64,000 nt of DNA from Propioniciclava sp. MC1595 (GCF_017569205.1 NZ_CP071870.1:372001-436000); one strand, 5' to 3'. Positions 52,796 to 61,745 are shown, numbered from the stretch's first letter. Notes: a model not told the origin generated them from the sequence alone. Program-made: numbers and translations.

Positions 52796-54556
52796 ATGAG
52801 CCAGTCGGCGTTCGACCGGCTCGGTCCGGCGTTCCCGCAGCGCGCTCCGTGGGGAACGGCGACCAAGCTGCGCGCCTGGCAGCAGGAAGCACTCGACCTC
52901 TACCTCAGCTCCGCGCCCCGCGACTTCCTCGCCGTCGCCACCCCCGGCGCCGGCAAGACGACGTTCGCGCTTCGGGTGGCGTCCGAGCTGTTGCACGCCC
53001 GGGTGGTGCGCCGCGTGATCGTGGTCGCCCCGACCGAGCACCTCAAGGTGCAGTGGGCGGACGCCGCCGCGAAGGTTGGCATCCAGCTCGACCCGGGGCT
53101 GGGCGGGCGCAAGCGCGGGCGCTCGCGGCAGTACGACGGGGTCGCGGTCACCTACGCCGGCGTCGCGGCGGCGATGCTCAGCTACCAGACCATGACGGCG
53201 AACTTCGACACGCTGGTGATCCTCGACGAGGTCCACCACGCCGGCGACGCCCTGGCCTGGGGCGACGCGGTGCGCGACTCGTTCCAGTACGCGACGCGAC
53301 GGCTGATGCTGACGGGTACGCCCTTCCGCTCGGACGAGAACCCCATCCCCTTCGTCACCTACGTCGAGGGGCACGGCGGCGAGAAGGTCTCCCGCGCCGA
53401 CTACACCTACGGCTACGCCGAGGCGCTGCGCGACCACGTCGTGCGCCCGGTGGTGTTCATGAACTACGGCGGGCCCATGCGGTGGCGCACCAAGTCGGGC
53501 GACACGGTCGAGGCCAACCTGGGTGAGCTGCTCACCAAGGACGTCTCGGCCCAGGCCTGGCGCACCGCCCTCGACCCCAAGGGGGAGTGGATCTCGGCGG
53601 TCCTGCGGGCCGCGGACAAGCGGCTCAGCGAGGTGCGACGACACGTCCCGGACGCCGGCGGCCTCGTCATCGCCACCAACCAGACCAACGCCCGGGCGTA
53701 CGCGCGCGTGCTGGAGTCGATCACCGGGACCAAGCCCACGGTGGTGCTGTCGGACGACGCCGGGGCGTCGGGTCGGATCGAGGCCTTCTCGGCGTCCGAC
53801 GAGCGGTGGATGGTCGCCGTGCGGATGGTGTCCGAGGGCGTCGACGTGCCGCGGCTGGCGGTCGGGGTGTACGCGACCGCGACGTCCACGCCCCTGTTCT
53901 TCGCGCAGGCCGTCGGGCGCTTCGTGCGGACCCGCCGCCGCGGGGAGGTGGCCACCGTGTTCCTGCCGACCGTGCCGATCGTCCTCGCGCACGCGTTCTC
54001 CCTGGAGCTGCAACGCGACCACGTGCTGGGGCGACGGAGGGCGTCTGAGGAGATGGACGTGTGGGCCGAGGCCGAGGCCCTGCTGGAGGCCGCGAACCGA
54101 CGCGAGGCGGCGTCCGACGACCTGATGGGGGCGTTCGAGGCGCTCGATTCGGCGGCGACCTTCGACCACGTGCTGTTCGACAGCCAGCAGTTCGGGATGC
54201 ACGCCGTGCCCACGTCGGACGACGAGGCCGACTACCTCGGCCTGCCCGGGCTGCTCGAACCCGACCAGATAACCCACCTGCTACGCGAACGGCAGCGGCG
54301 GCAGGTGCGGAGGCACGAACGGTCCGAGCGGCGGGAGCGCGTGACGCCCGAGGTGTCGCTGCACCGCGCCCTCGCGGCCCGCCGCAAGGAGCTGAACACA
54401 CTGGTGTCGCAGTACGCGCGCGTGAAGGGGGTACCGCACAGCCACGTGCACGCTGAACTGCGCCGCCAGTGCGGTGGGCCGGCACTGGCGGCGGCGACCA
54501 CGGACCAGGTCGAGGCGCGGATCACGATGATCCGGGGTTGGCAGGCGCGCGTGTGA
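52796..54556 (+). CDS. DEAD/DEAH-type superfamily 2 helicase
   Basis: 586 residues. Walker A is ATPGAGKTTFALRVA, motif II LVILDEVHHAG (DEVH), motif III LMLTGTPFRSDE, and the second lobe has VSEGVDVPRLAVGVY and the motif VI AQAVGRFVRTRRRGE. A basic C-terminal region (RERQRRQVRRHERSERRERV) could bind nucleic acid. Proteins of this class unwind or remodel DNA/RNA; a specific role is unknown. The ATG at 52796 is the first in-frame ATG near the conserved start; the frame is open further upstream through the repeat array, which is probably not coding. Confidence 0.88.
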   Translation: MSQSAFDRLGPAFPQRAPWGTATKLRAWQQEALDLYLSSAPRDFLAVATPGAGKTTFALRVASELLHARVVRRVIVVAPTEHLKVQWADAAAKVGIQLDPGLGGRKRGRSRQYDGVAVTYAGVAAAMLSYQTMTANFDTLVILDEVHHAGDALAWGDAVRDSFQYATRRLMLTGTPFRSDENPIPFVTYVEGHGGEKVSRADYTYGYAEALRDHVVRPVVFMNYGGPMRWRTKSGDTVEANLGELLTKDVSAQAWRTALDPKGEWISAVLRAADKRLSEVRRHVPDAGGLVIATNQTNARAYARVLESITGTKPTVVLSDDAGASGRIEAFSASDERWMVAVRMVSEGVDVPRLAVGVYATATSTPLFFAQAVGRFVRTRRRGEVATVFLPTVPIVLAHAFSLELQRDHVLGRRRASEEMDVWAEAEALLEAANRREAASDDLMGAFEALDSAATFDHVLFDSQQFGMHAVPTSDDEADYLGLPGLLEPDQITHLLRERQRRQVRRHERSERRERVTPEVSLHRALAARRKELNTLVSQYARVKGVPHSHVHAELRRQCGGPALAAATTDQVEARITMIRGWQARV

Positions 54557-54631
54557 TGCCCGACCGGGCCGAAGACCCTCGGGGTTCGACGTCCCCCTGA
54601 CGAGGAGGGAGTTTCGGCGCCATCATGGGGT

Positions 54632-55055
54632 ATGCAGATTCACGACGACGTGCACGAGTTCGATGTTCCCTGCGCGGCACAGCCCCGCATTCGAAGCCTT
54701 CACGCTGCGCACCGCGGAGTGGTGGTCCGCTGAGGCGGTCGGCAGCCCCGACACCTTCAGCCACGTGTTCTTCGAGCCGGTGGTGGGCGGTCGTGTCCAG
54801 GAGATCGCCTCCGACGGCACGCAGACCTTCCGCGGCGAGGTCAAGGAGTGGAAGCCCGGCCGGCGCCTGGTGTTCACCTTCAGCAAGGCCGAGGACGCCG
54901 TCCATCCGTCCACGATCTCGGTGGACTTCATCCACACCGGGGACGACGCGGCCACCGTCCGGATCCACCACCTGACCGGTGACGAGGACCGGTTCAACAA
55001 CTGGGACGGCTTCGTCAAGCCCTACGCCGCGCTGTTGGGCGTCTACACCCACTGA
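54632..55055 (+). pseudogene. SRPBCC/AHSA1-like protein with N-terminal frameshift
   Basis: From 54690 on, AFEAFTLRTAEWWSAEAVGS, FFEPVVGGRVQEIASDG, EVKEWKPGRRLVFTFSKAED and HHLTGDEDRFNNWDGFVKPY are a clear AHSA1-type SRPBCC domain ending at 55055. The natural N-terminus (ATG 54632, MQIHDDVHEFDVPCAAQP) lies in a different frame and joins after an indel near 54680-54690. Alternatively translation begins at the ATG 54663 (MFPARHSPAFEAF), which would lack the first strand. The ligand is unknown. Confidence 0.7.
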
Positions 55056-55087
55056 CCCGGCACAGCTGGACCGAGGAGCGCCGCCCG

Positions 55088-56386
55088 TCAGGCCTCTTCG
55101 GGGTCGAGCTGGGCCGGCTCGGGGACGCCGCGGAGCTCGCGCCAGCTGGGCAGGCGCCAGTCGTTGCGCTGGAGCGCGAAGAACATGCCCACCATGAACG
55201 CCAGGGCGGTGGCGATGGCGCCGATGAGGACGGTCCAGCGGGCGCCCCAGGCGTCGCCGATCCAGCCGATCATCGGGGCGCCGAGGGGCGTGCCGCCGAG
55301 GAAGATCATCATGTAGAGCGCCATCACGCGGCCGCGCATGACCGGCTCGGTGGTGAGCTGCACCGAGGCGTTCGCGGTGGTCATGACGGTCAGGGCGGTG
55401 AGCCCGACCGGGATGAGGAGGATCGCGAACATCTCGTAGGTCGGGGCGAGCGCGAGAGCGAAGGTGGCGATCGCGAAGCCCATGAGGGCGCCGAGCATGG
55501 TCGACAGGCGTGGGCGCGGCCGGCGGGCTGCCATGAGCGCGGCGGTGAGTGAACCGACGGCCATGATCGAGCCGAGGATGCCGTACGCGTCGGCGCCCTT
55601 GCCGTACACCTCGGTGGCCATGAGGGCGTTGGTGATCTGGAAGTTCATCCCGAAGGTGCCGAGCATGAAGACGATGAACATGACCAGCTGGATGTCGGGG
55701 CGTCCGGCGACGTAGCGGATGCCCTCGCGCACCGAGCCACGGCCGCGGCGGATGGGGGCCGGGGTGAGCTGGGAGGGATCCATGGCGAGGAGCGCGAGGA
55801 TCACCGGGATGAACGTGAACGCGTTGATCAGGAGGCTGGGGCCGACGCCTGCAACGGCGATCATCAGACCGGCGACGGCCGGGCCCACGAGCCGGGCGCC
55901 GTTGAAGCTGGTCGAGTTGAGGCCGACCGCGTTCGGGAGGAGCTCGGGCGGCACCATCTCGGAGGCGAACGCCTGGCGGGTTGGGTTGTCGACCGCGGTC
56001 ACGACGCCCTGGAGGAAGGCCAGCACGTAGACGTGCCACAACTCGGTGACGTTGAACACGACGAGCAGGGCGAGGGTGGCGGCGTTGAGGGCGAGGAGCA
56101 CCTGGGTCCAGACGAGGATGATGCGCTTGGGGAACCGGTCGGCGACCGCGCCGCCCCAGGCGCCGAACAGCACCATCGGGAGGAACTGCAGGCCGGTGAC
56201 GTAGCCGACCGCCGAGGCGGAGTGGTCGGTCAGGATCGTCAGCACGAGCCAGGTCTGCGCGATGCGCGCCATCCAGGTGCCGATGTTCGAGATCAGGCCG
56301 CCCCAGAAGAACAGCCTGTAGTTGCGCAGCCTCAGGCTGGCGAACATCGGGGTGCGCGCGGGCGCGATCGTGGGGGTCTGGGTCAC
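55088..56386 (-). CDS. MFS transporter, DHA3/EntS-like
   Basis: 432 residues with twelve hydrophobic segments. The conserved loop WGGAVADRFPKRIILVWTQV between helices 2 and 3 and NPTRQAFASEMVPPELLPNA are characteristic of the MFS_3 (EntS/MefA-like) branch that exports siderophores or drugs. Its ATG overlaps the stop of an upstream marR gene by 4 bp, so the pair is a self-regulated efflux operon. The substrate is unknown. Confidence 0.9.
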   Translation of the reverse strand: MTQTPTIAPARTPMFASLRLRNYRLFFWGGLISNIGTWMARIAQTWLVLTILTDHSASAVGYVTGLQFLPMVLFGAWGGAVADRFPKRIILVWTQVLLALNAATLALLVVFNVTELWHVYVLAFLQGVVTAVDNPTRQAFASEMVPPELLPNAVGLNSTSFNGARLVGPAVAGLMIAVAGVGPSLLINAFTFIPVILALLAMDPSQLTPAPIRRGRGSVREGIRYVAGRPDIQLVMFIVFMLGTFGMNFQITNALMATEVYGKGADAYGILGSIMAVGSLTAALMAARRPRPRLSTMLGALMGFAIATFALALAPTYEMFAILLIPVGLTALTVMTTANASVQLTTEPVMRGRVMALYMMIFLGGTPLGAPMIGWIGDAWGARWTVLIGAIATALAFMVGMFFALQRNDWRLPSWRELRGVPEPAQLDPEEA

Positions 56387-56811
56387 GCGTGGATCACCTT
56401 CTGGAGGATGTCGGTCGCCTCACGGAGGACCTTGAGTTCGTCGGGGGAGAGCCCCTGGAGGCGACGGACCATCCAGTCGTCGCGGCTCGCGCGGGTGCGC
56501 TGCACCATCTCGGCGCCAGCCTCGGTGAGGGAGAGCAGGTGGCGTCGGCCGTCGTCGGGGTCGAGGGTGCGCGCGACGAACCCGGCCTCGACGAGGCTGT
56601 TCACCGTGCGGGTCATGCTCGGGGCGCTCACCTCCTCGATGCGGGCCAGTTCGCCGGCGGTGCTCGCGAGGCCCATCGACAACTTGGCGAGCGCGCTGAA
56701 GTGGTGCGGCGGGATCTCGTGGCAGTTGTCGAACCGCACACGGCGGCTGACGTGCTGGCACGCGATGCGCACGTCGCTGGCGAGGCTGAGGAGGGGGTCA
56801 CGGTCGGGCAC
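56383..56811 (-). CDS. MarR family transcriptional regulator
   Basis: 142 residues with the winged helix: STAGELARIEEVSAPSMTRT (recognition helix), VEAGFVARTLDPDDGRRHLL (wing with the DxRR motif) and a C-terminal dimerisation helix. It should repress itself and the co-transcribed MFS gene and respond to the exported compound. The GTG start lies only 8 nt after a TAGGCT -10 box, so the mRNA is nearly leaderless. Confidence 0.92.
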   Translation of the reverse strand: MPDRDPLLSLASDVRIACQHVSRRVRFDNCHEIPPHHFSALAKLSMGLASTAGELARIEEVSAPSMTRTVNSLVEAGFVARTLDPDDGRRHLLSLTEAGAEMVQRTRASRDDWMVRRLQGLSPDELKVLREATDILQKVIHA

Positions 56812-56817
56812 GATTGC

Positions 56818-56847
56818 TTAGCCTAGCTCATTAGCTGAGGTAATCAA
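56818..56847 (-). promoter_or_regulatory. marR promoter overlapped by an imperfect palindrome
   Basis: Minus strand: -35 TTGATT (56842-56847), 16-bp spacer, -10 TAGGCT (56820-56825). A 26-bp imperfect palindrome (56818-56843, 9 of 13 positions symmetric, with two TAGCT cores) covers the spacer and -10. This is a good MarR operator candidate. Confidence 0.5.
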
Positions 56848-56853
56848 ATGGAG

Positions 56854-56947
56854 AGTGGTGGTTTCTCTCCAGGGGATGGAGGAGGCGCGGCTGGGTTGAG
56901 CGTGACTGGGTGTCCGGGCCGCCATCCTCTGGAGAGAAACCACCACT
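56854..56947. repeat. Long inverted repeat upstream of the DUF559-like gene
   Basis: The 26-nt arms (56854-56879, beginning AGTGGTGGTTTCTCTCCAG, and its reverse complement 56922-56947) have one mismatch and enclose 42 nt. It lies between the divergent marR promoter and the next plus-strand gene. It has no transposase and no CRISPR-like spacing, and could form a large hairpin in RNA or cruciform DNA. Confidence 0.75.
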
Positions 56948-56988
56948 CCCGTCGGAGCACCTGACAGGACCCGCCTAAACCAAGGGGC

Positions 56989-57921
56989 ATGGAGCACGCG
57001 TGGCGTCGGGCCCTCGAGGCGCGAGACGGGTTGATCGTCCGGCGGGAGCACCCATCGCTGGGTTCGGCGTTCGATCGCGCCCTGCGACAGGGGCACATCG
57101 TGCCGGTGCTGGCCGGCATCTACCGGGACGCCGCTGCCGAACTGGACCTCGCGACCCGGATCCGGGCCGCCCTCATCATGGATCTCAACGCGGTGGTCGT
57201 GGGGGAGGCGGCCGCGACGCTGGGGTGGTGGCCCGACCGGGCCGCGACCACGGTGGACCTCGCGACCCGGGGTCGCCCTGCAGACGGGGACGGCATCCGC
57301 TGGTGCCGGCGTCAGATCCCGCTCGACCTCACCGTCGACCGCGGCGACGTGCGGTTCACCGATGCGCCCCTCACCGTGCTCGACCTCCTGCCCACGCTCG
57401 GGGGCACGGTCATCGACGAGGCGCTTCGCCTGAGGGCGGTCACGCTCGGCCAACTCGAGACGGTGTTCGCGGGGCTCCCTGTCCGGCCCGGCGATGCTCT
57501 GCGCCGGGCCCTGCTCGACGACTCGCGGGACCAGCCCTGGTCCGAGGCCGAGCGGGAGTTCCAGCGCCAGAACCGTGACCTCGACCTGCCGCACGCCCAC
57601 CGCACGAACCACCCGGTCACCCTTCCCGACGGCACGGTCCGCTTCCTCGACTACGCACTGCCCGACCTCCTGCTCGCGTTCGAGGTCGACGGTTGGGAGA
57701 CCCATGGATCCAGGGAGGCCTTCCTCCGGGACCGGGACTCCGACGCCCAGCTGGCTGCCTTGGGCTGGCAGCGCATCCGGTTCGCCGCCACGACGATCTT
57801 CGACGACCCGGAAGGCGTGAAGGCGACGGTGCGCAGCATCGTGGCAGCCCGCGAGGGACTGTTCCGGGGGCTCCCGGCGGCGTCACGCCCACGCGCGCGC
57901 AGGCGGGGTGGGCGCGCGTAG
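56989..57921 (+). CDS. AbiEi-like/DUF559 (Vsr-fold) protein
   Basis: 310 residues. The N-terminal part (about 1-120) resembles the winged-helix AbiEi antitoxin-type domain: FDRALRQGHIVPVLAGIYRD. The C-terminal part has a DUF559/Vsr-like nuclease fold: RFLDYALPDLLLAFEVDGWE, then THGSREAFLRDRDSDAQLAA and GWQRIRFAATTIFDDP. Such single-gene fusions are widespread and multi-copy in actinobacteria; the role is unproven. AAGGGGC precedes the ATG. Confidence 0.78.
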   Translation: MEHAWRRALEARDGLIVRREHPSLGSAFDRALRQGHIVPVLAGIYRDAAAELDLATRIRAALIMDLNAVVVGEAAATLGWWPDRAATTVDLATRGRPADGDGIRWCRRQIPLDLTVDRGDVRFTDAPLTVLDLLPTLGGTVIDEALRLRAVTLGQLETVFAGLPVRPGDALRRALLDDSRDQPWSEAEREFQRQNRDLDLPHAHRTNHPVTLPDGTVRFLDYALPDLLLAFEVDGWETHGSREAFLRDRDSDAQLAALGWQRIRFAATTIFDDPEGVKATVRSIVAAREGLFRGLPAASRPRARRRGGRA

Positions 57922-57924
57922 GCT
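57919..57924 (+). promoter_or_regulatory. -10 box of the TIGR01777 gene
   Basis: TAGGCT overlapping the upstream stop codon, 6 nt before the ATG at 57931. Predicted leaderless start. Confidence 0.5.
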
Positions 57925-57930
57925 GAGGGC

Positions 57931-59349
57931 ATGCCCGTCTTCGAGCGCACCAGCCGGTACCCGTATCCGCGATCGACGGTGTTCGCGTGGCACACCCGGC
58001 CGGGTGCGTTCGCCCGGCTCAGCCCTCCCGGGATGGTCACCGCTCTGAAGCTGCACACCGACGGGATCAACGTGGGGTCTGAGGCCGAGCTCCTCATCAG
58101 CCACCCGCTCGTCGCCGGACTGCTGCCCGACATCCCGCGCCCGGGCGCCCGCAAGGGTGCGCCGATCGGGGTGCGCTGGCTGGTGCGCCACGTCGAGCTG
58201 GTCCCCAACGAGAGGTTCGTCGACGAGCAGGTACGCGGCCCGTTCAAGTCCTGGCGCCACGAGCACCACTTCGCCGACGGCCCCGGCGGCTCGACGATCA
58301 TCACCGACCGCGTGATCTGGGAGCTCCCGGTCACCCTCCCCGGACGCCTCGACCAGGCCCTCGTCGAGATGCAGCTCGACGGACTCTTCGCGTTCCGCGA
58401 GCGCCAGCTCCGCGACGACCTCGACCTGCACACCCGCCTCGCGGCGAGCCCGCGCCGGGTCGTCGTCGCCGGGGCATCCGGTCTCATCGGCACCCAGCTC
58501 TGCGCGCTGCTCACCTCGGGCGGACACCACGTCACCCGGCTGGTGCGCACGTCGGCCAAGGGCAAGCCCGACGCCGCCCGCTGGGATCCCGCCGCCCACA
58601 AGCTCGACCCCCGCATCCTCGAGGGGGCCGACGCCGTCGTAAACCTGTCGGGCCACTCCATCGGCGGGCGGTTCACCCGCGGCCACAAGGGGAAGGTCCT
58701 CACGTCCCGCCTCGATGCGACCGCCACCCTCGCGGGCGCCGCCGCCGAGGCAAAGGTCCCGACCCTCGTCCAGGCCTCGGCGATCGGCTACTACGGCCCG
58801 CGGCGTCCGAACGAGCTGTTGACCGAGGACTCAGCCCCCGGCGACGGCTTCCTGGCCGCCACCGTCCGGGCCTGGGAGGCCGCCGCGCAGCCGGCCGCGG
58901 ATGCCGGCGTCCGGGTCGCACTGCTGCGCACCGGCATCGTGCTCAGCGAGGGCGGGGGAGCGCTCGCGCCCCAGGTGCCGCTGTTCTCGCTCGGCGTGGG
59001 CGGGCGCCTCGCCGCGCCCGACGCGTGGTTCAGCTGGGTCGGCCTCGACGACGTGGCGCGGGCGTACGTGCACACGATCCTGACCGACGTGGTCGAGGGG
59101 CCCACCAACCTGGTCGGGCCGCGCCCGGTCACGCACCAAGAGTTCGCCACCACCCTCGGCCGCGTGCTGCACCGGCCGGCGGTCGTGCCGACGCCGGCGA
59201 TCGGCCCCAAGCTCGTGCTCGGTGCCGAGGGCTACGACGAGATGATCGACACCGACCAGCGGGTGTCGGCGGCGAAGCTGGGCGAGTCCGGGTTCTGGTT
59301 CGCGCAGGGCACCCTGGCCGAGGCGCTGCGGCACGCGCTCATGCGCTGA
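57931..59349 (+). CDS. TIGR01777 family NAD-dependent epimerase fused to SRPBCC domain
   Basis: 472 residues. The N-terminal domain (1 to about 165) is SRPBCC-like (FERTSRYPYPRSTVFAWHTR, HHFADGPGGSTIITDRVIWE). The C-terminal SDR domain starts with RVVVAGASGLIGTQLCALLT and contains QASAIGYYGPRRPNELLTED and FSWVGLDDVARAYVHTI, the signature of TIGR01777/YfcH-type epimerases. The fusion is common in actinobacteria. The substrate is unknown. TAGGCT exactly 6 nt before the ATG fixes the start. Confidence 0.9.
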   Translation: MPVFERTSRYPYPRSTVFAWHTRPGAFARLSPPGMVTALKLHTDGINVGSEAELLISHPLVAGLLPDIPRPGARKGAPIGVRWLVRHVELVPNERFVDEQVRGPFKSWRHEHHFADGPGGSTIITDRVIWELPVTLPGRLDQALVEMQLDGLFAFRERQLRDDLDLHTRLAASPRRVVVAGASGLIGTQLCALLTSGGHHVTRLVRTSAKGKPDAARWDPAAHKLDPRILEGADAVVNLSGHSIGGRFTRGHKGKVLTSRLDATATLAGAAAEAKVPTLVQASAIGYYGPRRPNELLTEDSAPGDGFLAATVRAWEAAAQPAADAGVRVALLRTGIVLSEGGGALAPQVPLFSLGVGGRLAAPDAWFSWVGLDDVARAYVHTILTDVVEGPTNLVGPRPVTHQEFATTLGRVLHRPAVVPTPAIGPKLVLGAEGYDEMIDTDQRVSAAKLGESGFWFAQGTLAEALRHALMR

Positions 59350-59366
59350 CCGGACGCCGCGACGAG

Positions 59367-60134
59367 ATGGCCTCCAGCGCGTCGCCCGCCGTGGGTCGGG
59401 CCCTCGACATCCTGACCCACCTCGCCCGGCAGACCGGGGCGGTCGGGGCATCGGCGATCGCGCGCGACCTGGGCCTGCCCCGCTCGTCGACGTACCACCT
59501 GCTCGCCGTGCTGGAGGAGCGCGGCTTCGTGCTGAGGCTGCCCGAGTCGCGCGGCTGGGCGCTCGGTGCCTCGGCGTACGGGCTGACCAGCGCGTACACC
59601 CCGCACGAGGGGCTCGAGCGGCTGGCCCGGCCGGTGATGCGGGCGCTCGCGGCTGAGCAGGGCGTGACCGTGCACCTCGGGATCCTGCGTGGCCCGCTCA
59701 CCCTCTACCTGCTCAAGGAGTCGCCCGCCGGAGCCACCGACGAACCGTCGCTCGTCACCGCCGTGGGGGTGCTGCTGCCCGCCCACCTGACCGCGTCGGG
59801 GCGGGCGATCCTGGCCCAATTGCCCGAGGCGACCGTGCGGGCTCTGTACACGCGGCCGGGCGACTTCGTGTCGCGCACGGGGCGCGGGCCGCGCGGTCTG
59901 GGCGACCTGCTGGGCGAGCTCGGCCCCGAGCGGGCGCGTGGGTGGTCCGAAGAGGTCGAACTCGTCACGCCCGGCCTGCGCTCGGTCGGAGCCGCCGTGT
60001 TCGACCTGCACCGCCAGCCCGTCGCGGCGCTGAGCTGCACGTGGCGGGCACGGGTCCCGGCCCGGGACGCCGAGCCGATCGTGTCCGCCCTGCTGGCCGG
60101 GGCGTCCGAGGTGTCGCGCCGGCTGGGTGGGTGA
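59367..60134 (+). CDS. IclR family regulator, probably of histidine use
   Basis: 255 residues. The N-terminal winged helix is VGRALDILTHLARQTGAVGA followed by SAIARDLGLPRSSTYHLLAV. The C-terminal effector domain contains GVTVHLGILRGPLTLYLLKE and the VELVTPGLRSVGAAVFDLH region. It lies 17 bp after the TIGR01777 gene and next to hutH, so control of the hut genes is likely; two palindromes lie between hutH and hutU as candidate sites. The effector would be urocanate or histidine, by analogy. Confidence 0.88.
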   Translation: MASSASPAVGRALDILTHLARQTGAVGASAIARDLGLPRSSTYHLLAVLEERGFVLRLPESRGWALGASAYGLTSAYTPHEGLERLARPVMRALAAEQGVTVHLGILRGPLTLYLLKESPAGATDEPSLVTAVGVLLPAHLTASGRAILAQLPEATVRALYTRPGDFVSRTGRGPRGLGDLLGELGPERARGWSEEVELVTPGLRSVGAAVFDLHRQPVAALSCTWRARVPARDAEPIVSALLAGASEVSRRLGG

Positions 60135-60141
60135 GAAGCAA

Positions 60142-60207
60142 CCAAGCCCTGGCCGCGTGAAACCCAAGCCCTCGGCGCGGAAAACTCAAGCCCTCGGCGC
60201 GTCCCGC
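60142..60207. repeat. 22-bp tandem repeat array, three units
   Basis: Units start at 60142, 60164 and 60186: CCAAGCCCTGGCCGCGTGAA, then CCAAGCCCTCGGCGCGGAAA and TCAAGCCCTCGGCGCGTCCC, each completed by two more bases. Same unit and period as the array at 52574-52683. It spans the convergent ends of the iclR and hutH genes, and the third unit supplies the last seven hutH codons. Confidence 0.8.
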
Positions 60208-61745
60208 GGCGGTAGGGGGCCGGTGACGGACGCCGCGGCCTCGACGAGGGATCCTGCCGCGACCAGGCCCACCACGGACTCGATCTCCGGGGCCAGGAAC
60301 CGGTCGGTGCCGGGGCCGGGGACGTGTTCGCGAATGCGCGCCACGACGGCCGCCGTCGCGGGGGCCGAACCCAGCTCGCGCAGGTCGAGCGCGCGGGCCG
60401 CGGTCAAGGCCTCGCCGGCCAGTACCCGGGTAAGCCCGTCAAGCGAGCGGCGCAGCTTGCGGGCGGCGTGCCAGCCGAGGGAGACGTGGTCCTCCTGCAT
60501 GGCCGAGCTCGGGATCGAGTCGGCCGACGCGGGCACGGCCAGGCGCTTGAGCTCGGCGACCACCCCGGCCTGCATGTACTGCAGGATCATGTGCCCCGAG
60601 TCGACGCCCGGGTCGTCGGCCAGGAACGGTGGCAGCCCGTGGTTGCGCTTGGCGTCGAGGAAACGGTCGGTGCGGCGCTCCGACATCGAGGCCACGTCGG
60701 CGACCGCTATCGCGAGGAAGTCGAGCACGTAGGCGACCGGTGCGCCGTGGAAGTTGCCGTTGGACTCCACGCGCCCGTCCGGGGTGACGACCGGGTTGTC
60801 GATCACCGAGGCCAGCTCCCGCTGGGCGACCAGCATGGCGTGCACCAGGGTGTCCCGGGCGGCGCCGGTGACCTGGGGTGCGCAGCGCAGCGAGTAGGCG
60901 TCCTGGACGATCGGGCAGTCGGGATCGTCGCGGTGCCGCGCCACGATCGGTGACCCGTCCAGCACCGCGCGCATCGTCGCCGCCGACAGCCCCTGCCCGG
61001 GGTGGGGTCGCATGGCGTGCAGGTCCTCGGCGAAGACGCGGTCGGTGCCCATCAGCCCCTCGACGGACAGGGCGGCGATCACGTCGGTCGTCGCCAGCAG
61101 GACGCCGAGGTCGTGACACGCCAGCACCAGCTGGCCCAGCATGCCGTCGGTGCCGTTGATGAGCGCCAGTCCCTCCTTCTCGGCGAGCACCAGCGGTTCG
61201 ATCCCGACCTCGGCCAGCACCTCGGCAGCAGGACGACGCACGCCCGCGGCGTCCCGCACCTCGCCCTCGCCCATGGCGGCGAGCGCGCAGTGCGACAGCG
61301 GGGCGAGGTCGCCCGAGCAGCCGAGCGAGCCGTACTCGTGCACGACCGGGGTGATGCCCGCGTTGAGCAGGGCGGCGTAGGTCTCGACCACGACCGGCCG
61401 GACGCCCGTGCGCCCGCTCGCCAGCGTCGACAGCCGCAGCAGCATCATCGCCCGGACGACCTCGCGCTCGACCTCAACCCCTGACCCCGCCGCGTGCGAG
61501 CGGATCAGCGACACCTGCAGCTGGGCTCGCTTCTCGGGGGCGATGTGCTTGGTTGCCAGCGCCCCGAACCCGGTCGAGACGCCGTAGACCGGGCGGTCCG
61601 ACGCGGCGAGTTGCTCGATGTGGCGGCGGGTGGTGGCCACGGCGTCCAGAGCTTCGGGTGACACGCGAACGGGCGCGTCGTGCCTTGCCACGGCGACGAC
61701 GTCGTCGAAGCTGACCGGTCCGGTGCCGACGGTGACCTCATGCAT
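60186..61745 (-). CDS. hutH: Histidine ammonia-lyase
   Basis: 519 residues. The MIO cofactor site is GSLGCSGDLAPLSHCALAAM, so the tripeptide is Cys-Ser-Gly instead of the usual Ala-Ser-Gly. Other signatures are YGVSTGFGALAT, QDAYSLRCAPQVTGAARDTL and SNGNFHGAPVAYVLDFLAIA. It converts L-histidine to urocanate, the first step of the Hut pathway, with hutU and hutI encoded divergently. The last codons (PPRDAPRA) lie in the 22-bp repeat, so the C-terminus may have been altered by it. Confidence 0.96.
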   Translation of the reverse strand: MHEVTVGTGPVSFDDVVAVARHDAPVRVSPEALDAVATTRRHIEQLAASDRPVYGVSTGFGALATKHIAPEKRAQLQVSLIRSHAAGSGVEVEREVVRAMMLLRLSTLASGRTGVRPVVVETYAALLNAGITPVVHEYGSLGCSGDLAPLSHCALAAMGEGEVRDAAGVRRPAAEVLAEVGIEPLVLAEKEGLALINGTDGMLGQLVLACHDLGVLLATTDVIAALSVEGLMGTDRVFAEDLHAMRPHPGQGLSAATMRAVLDGSPIVARHRDDPDCPIVQDAYSLRCAPQVTGAARDTLVHAMLVAQRELASVIDNPVVTPDGRVESNGNFHGAPVAYVLDFLAIAVADVASMSERRTDRFLDAKRNHGLPPFLADDPGVDSGHMILQYMQAGVVAELKRLAVPASADSIPSSAMQEDHVSLGWHAARKLRRSLDGLTRVLAGEALTAARALDLRELGSAPATAAVVARIREHVPGPGTDRFLAPEIESVVGLVAAGSLVEAAASVTGPLPPRDAPRA

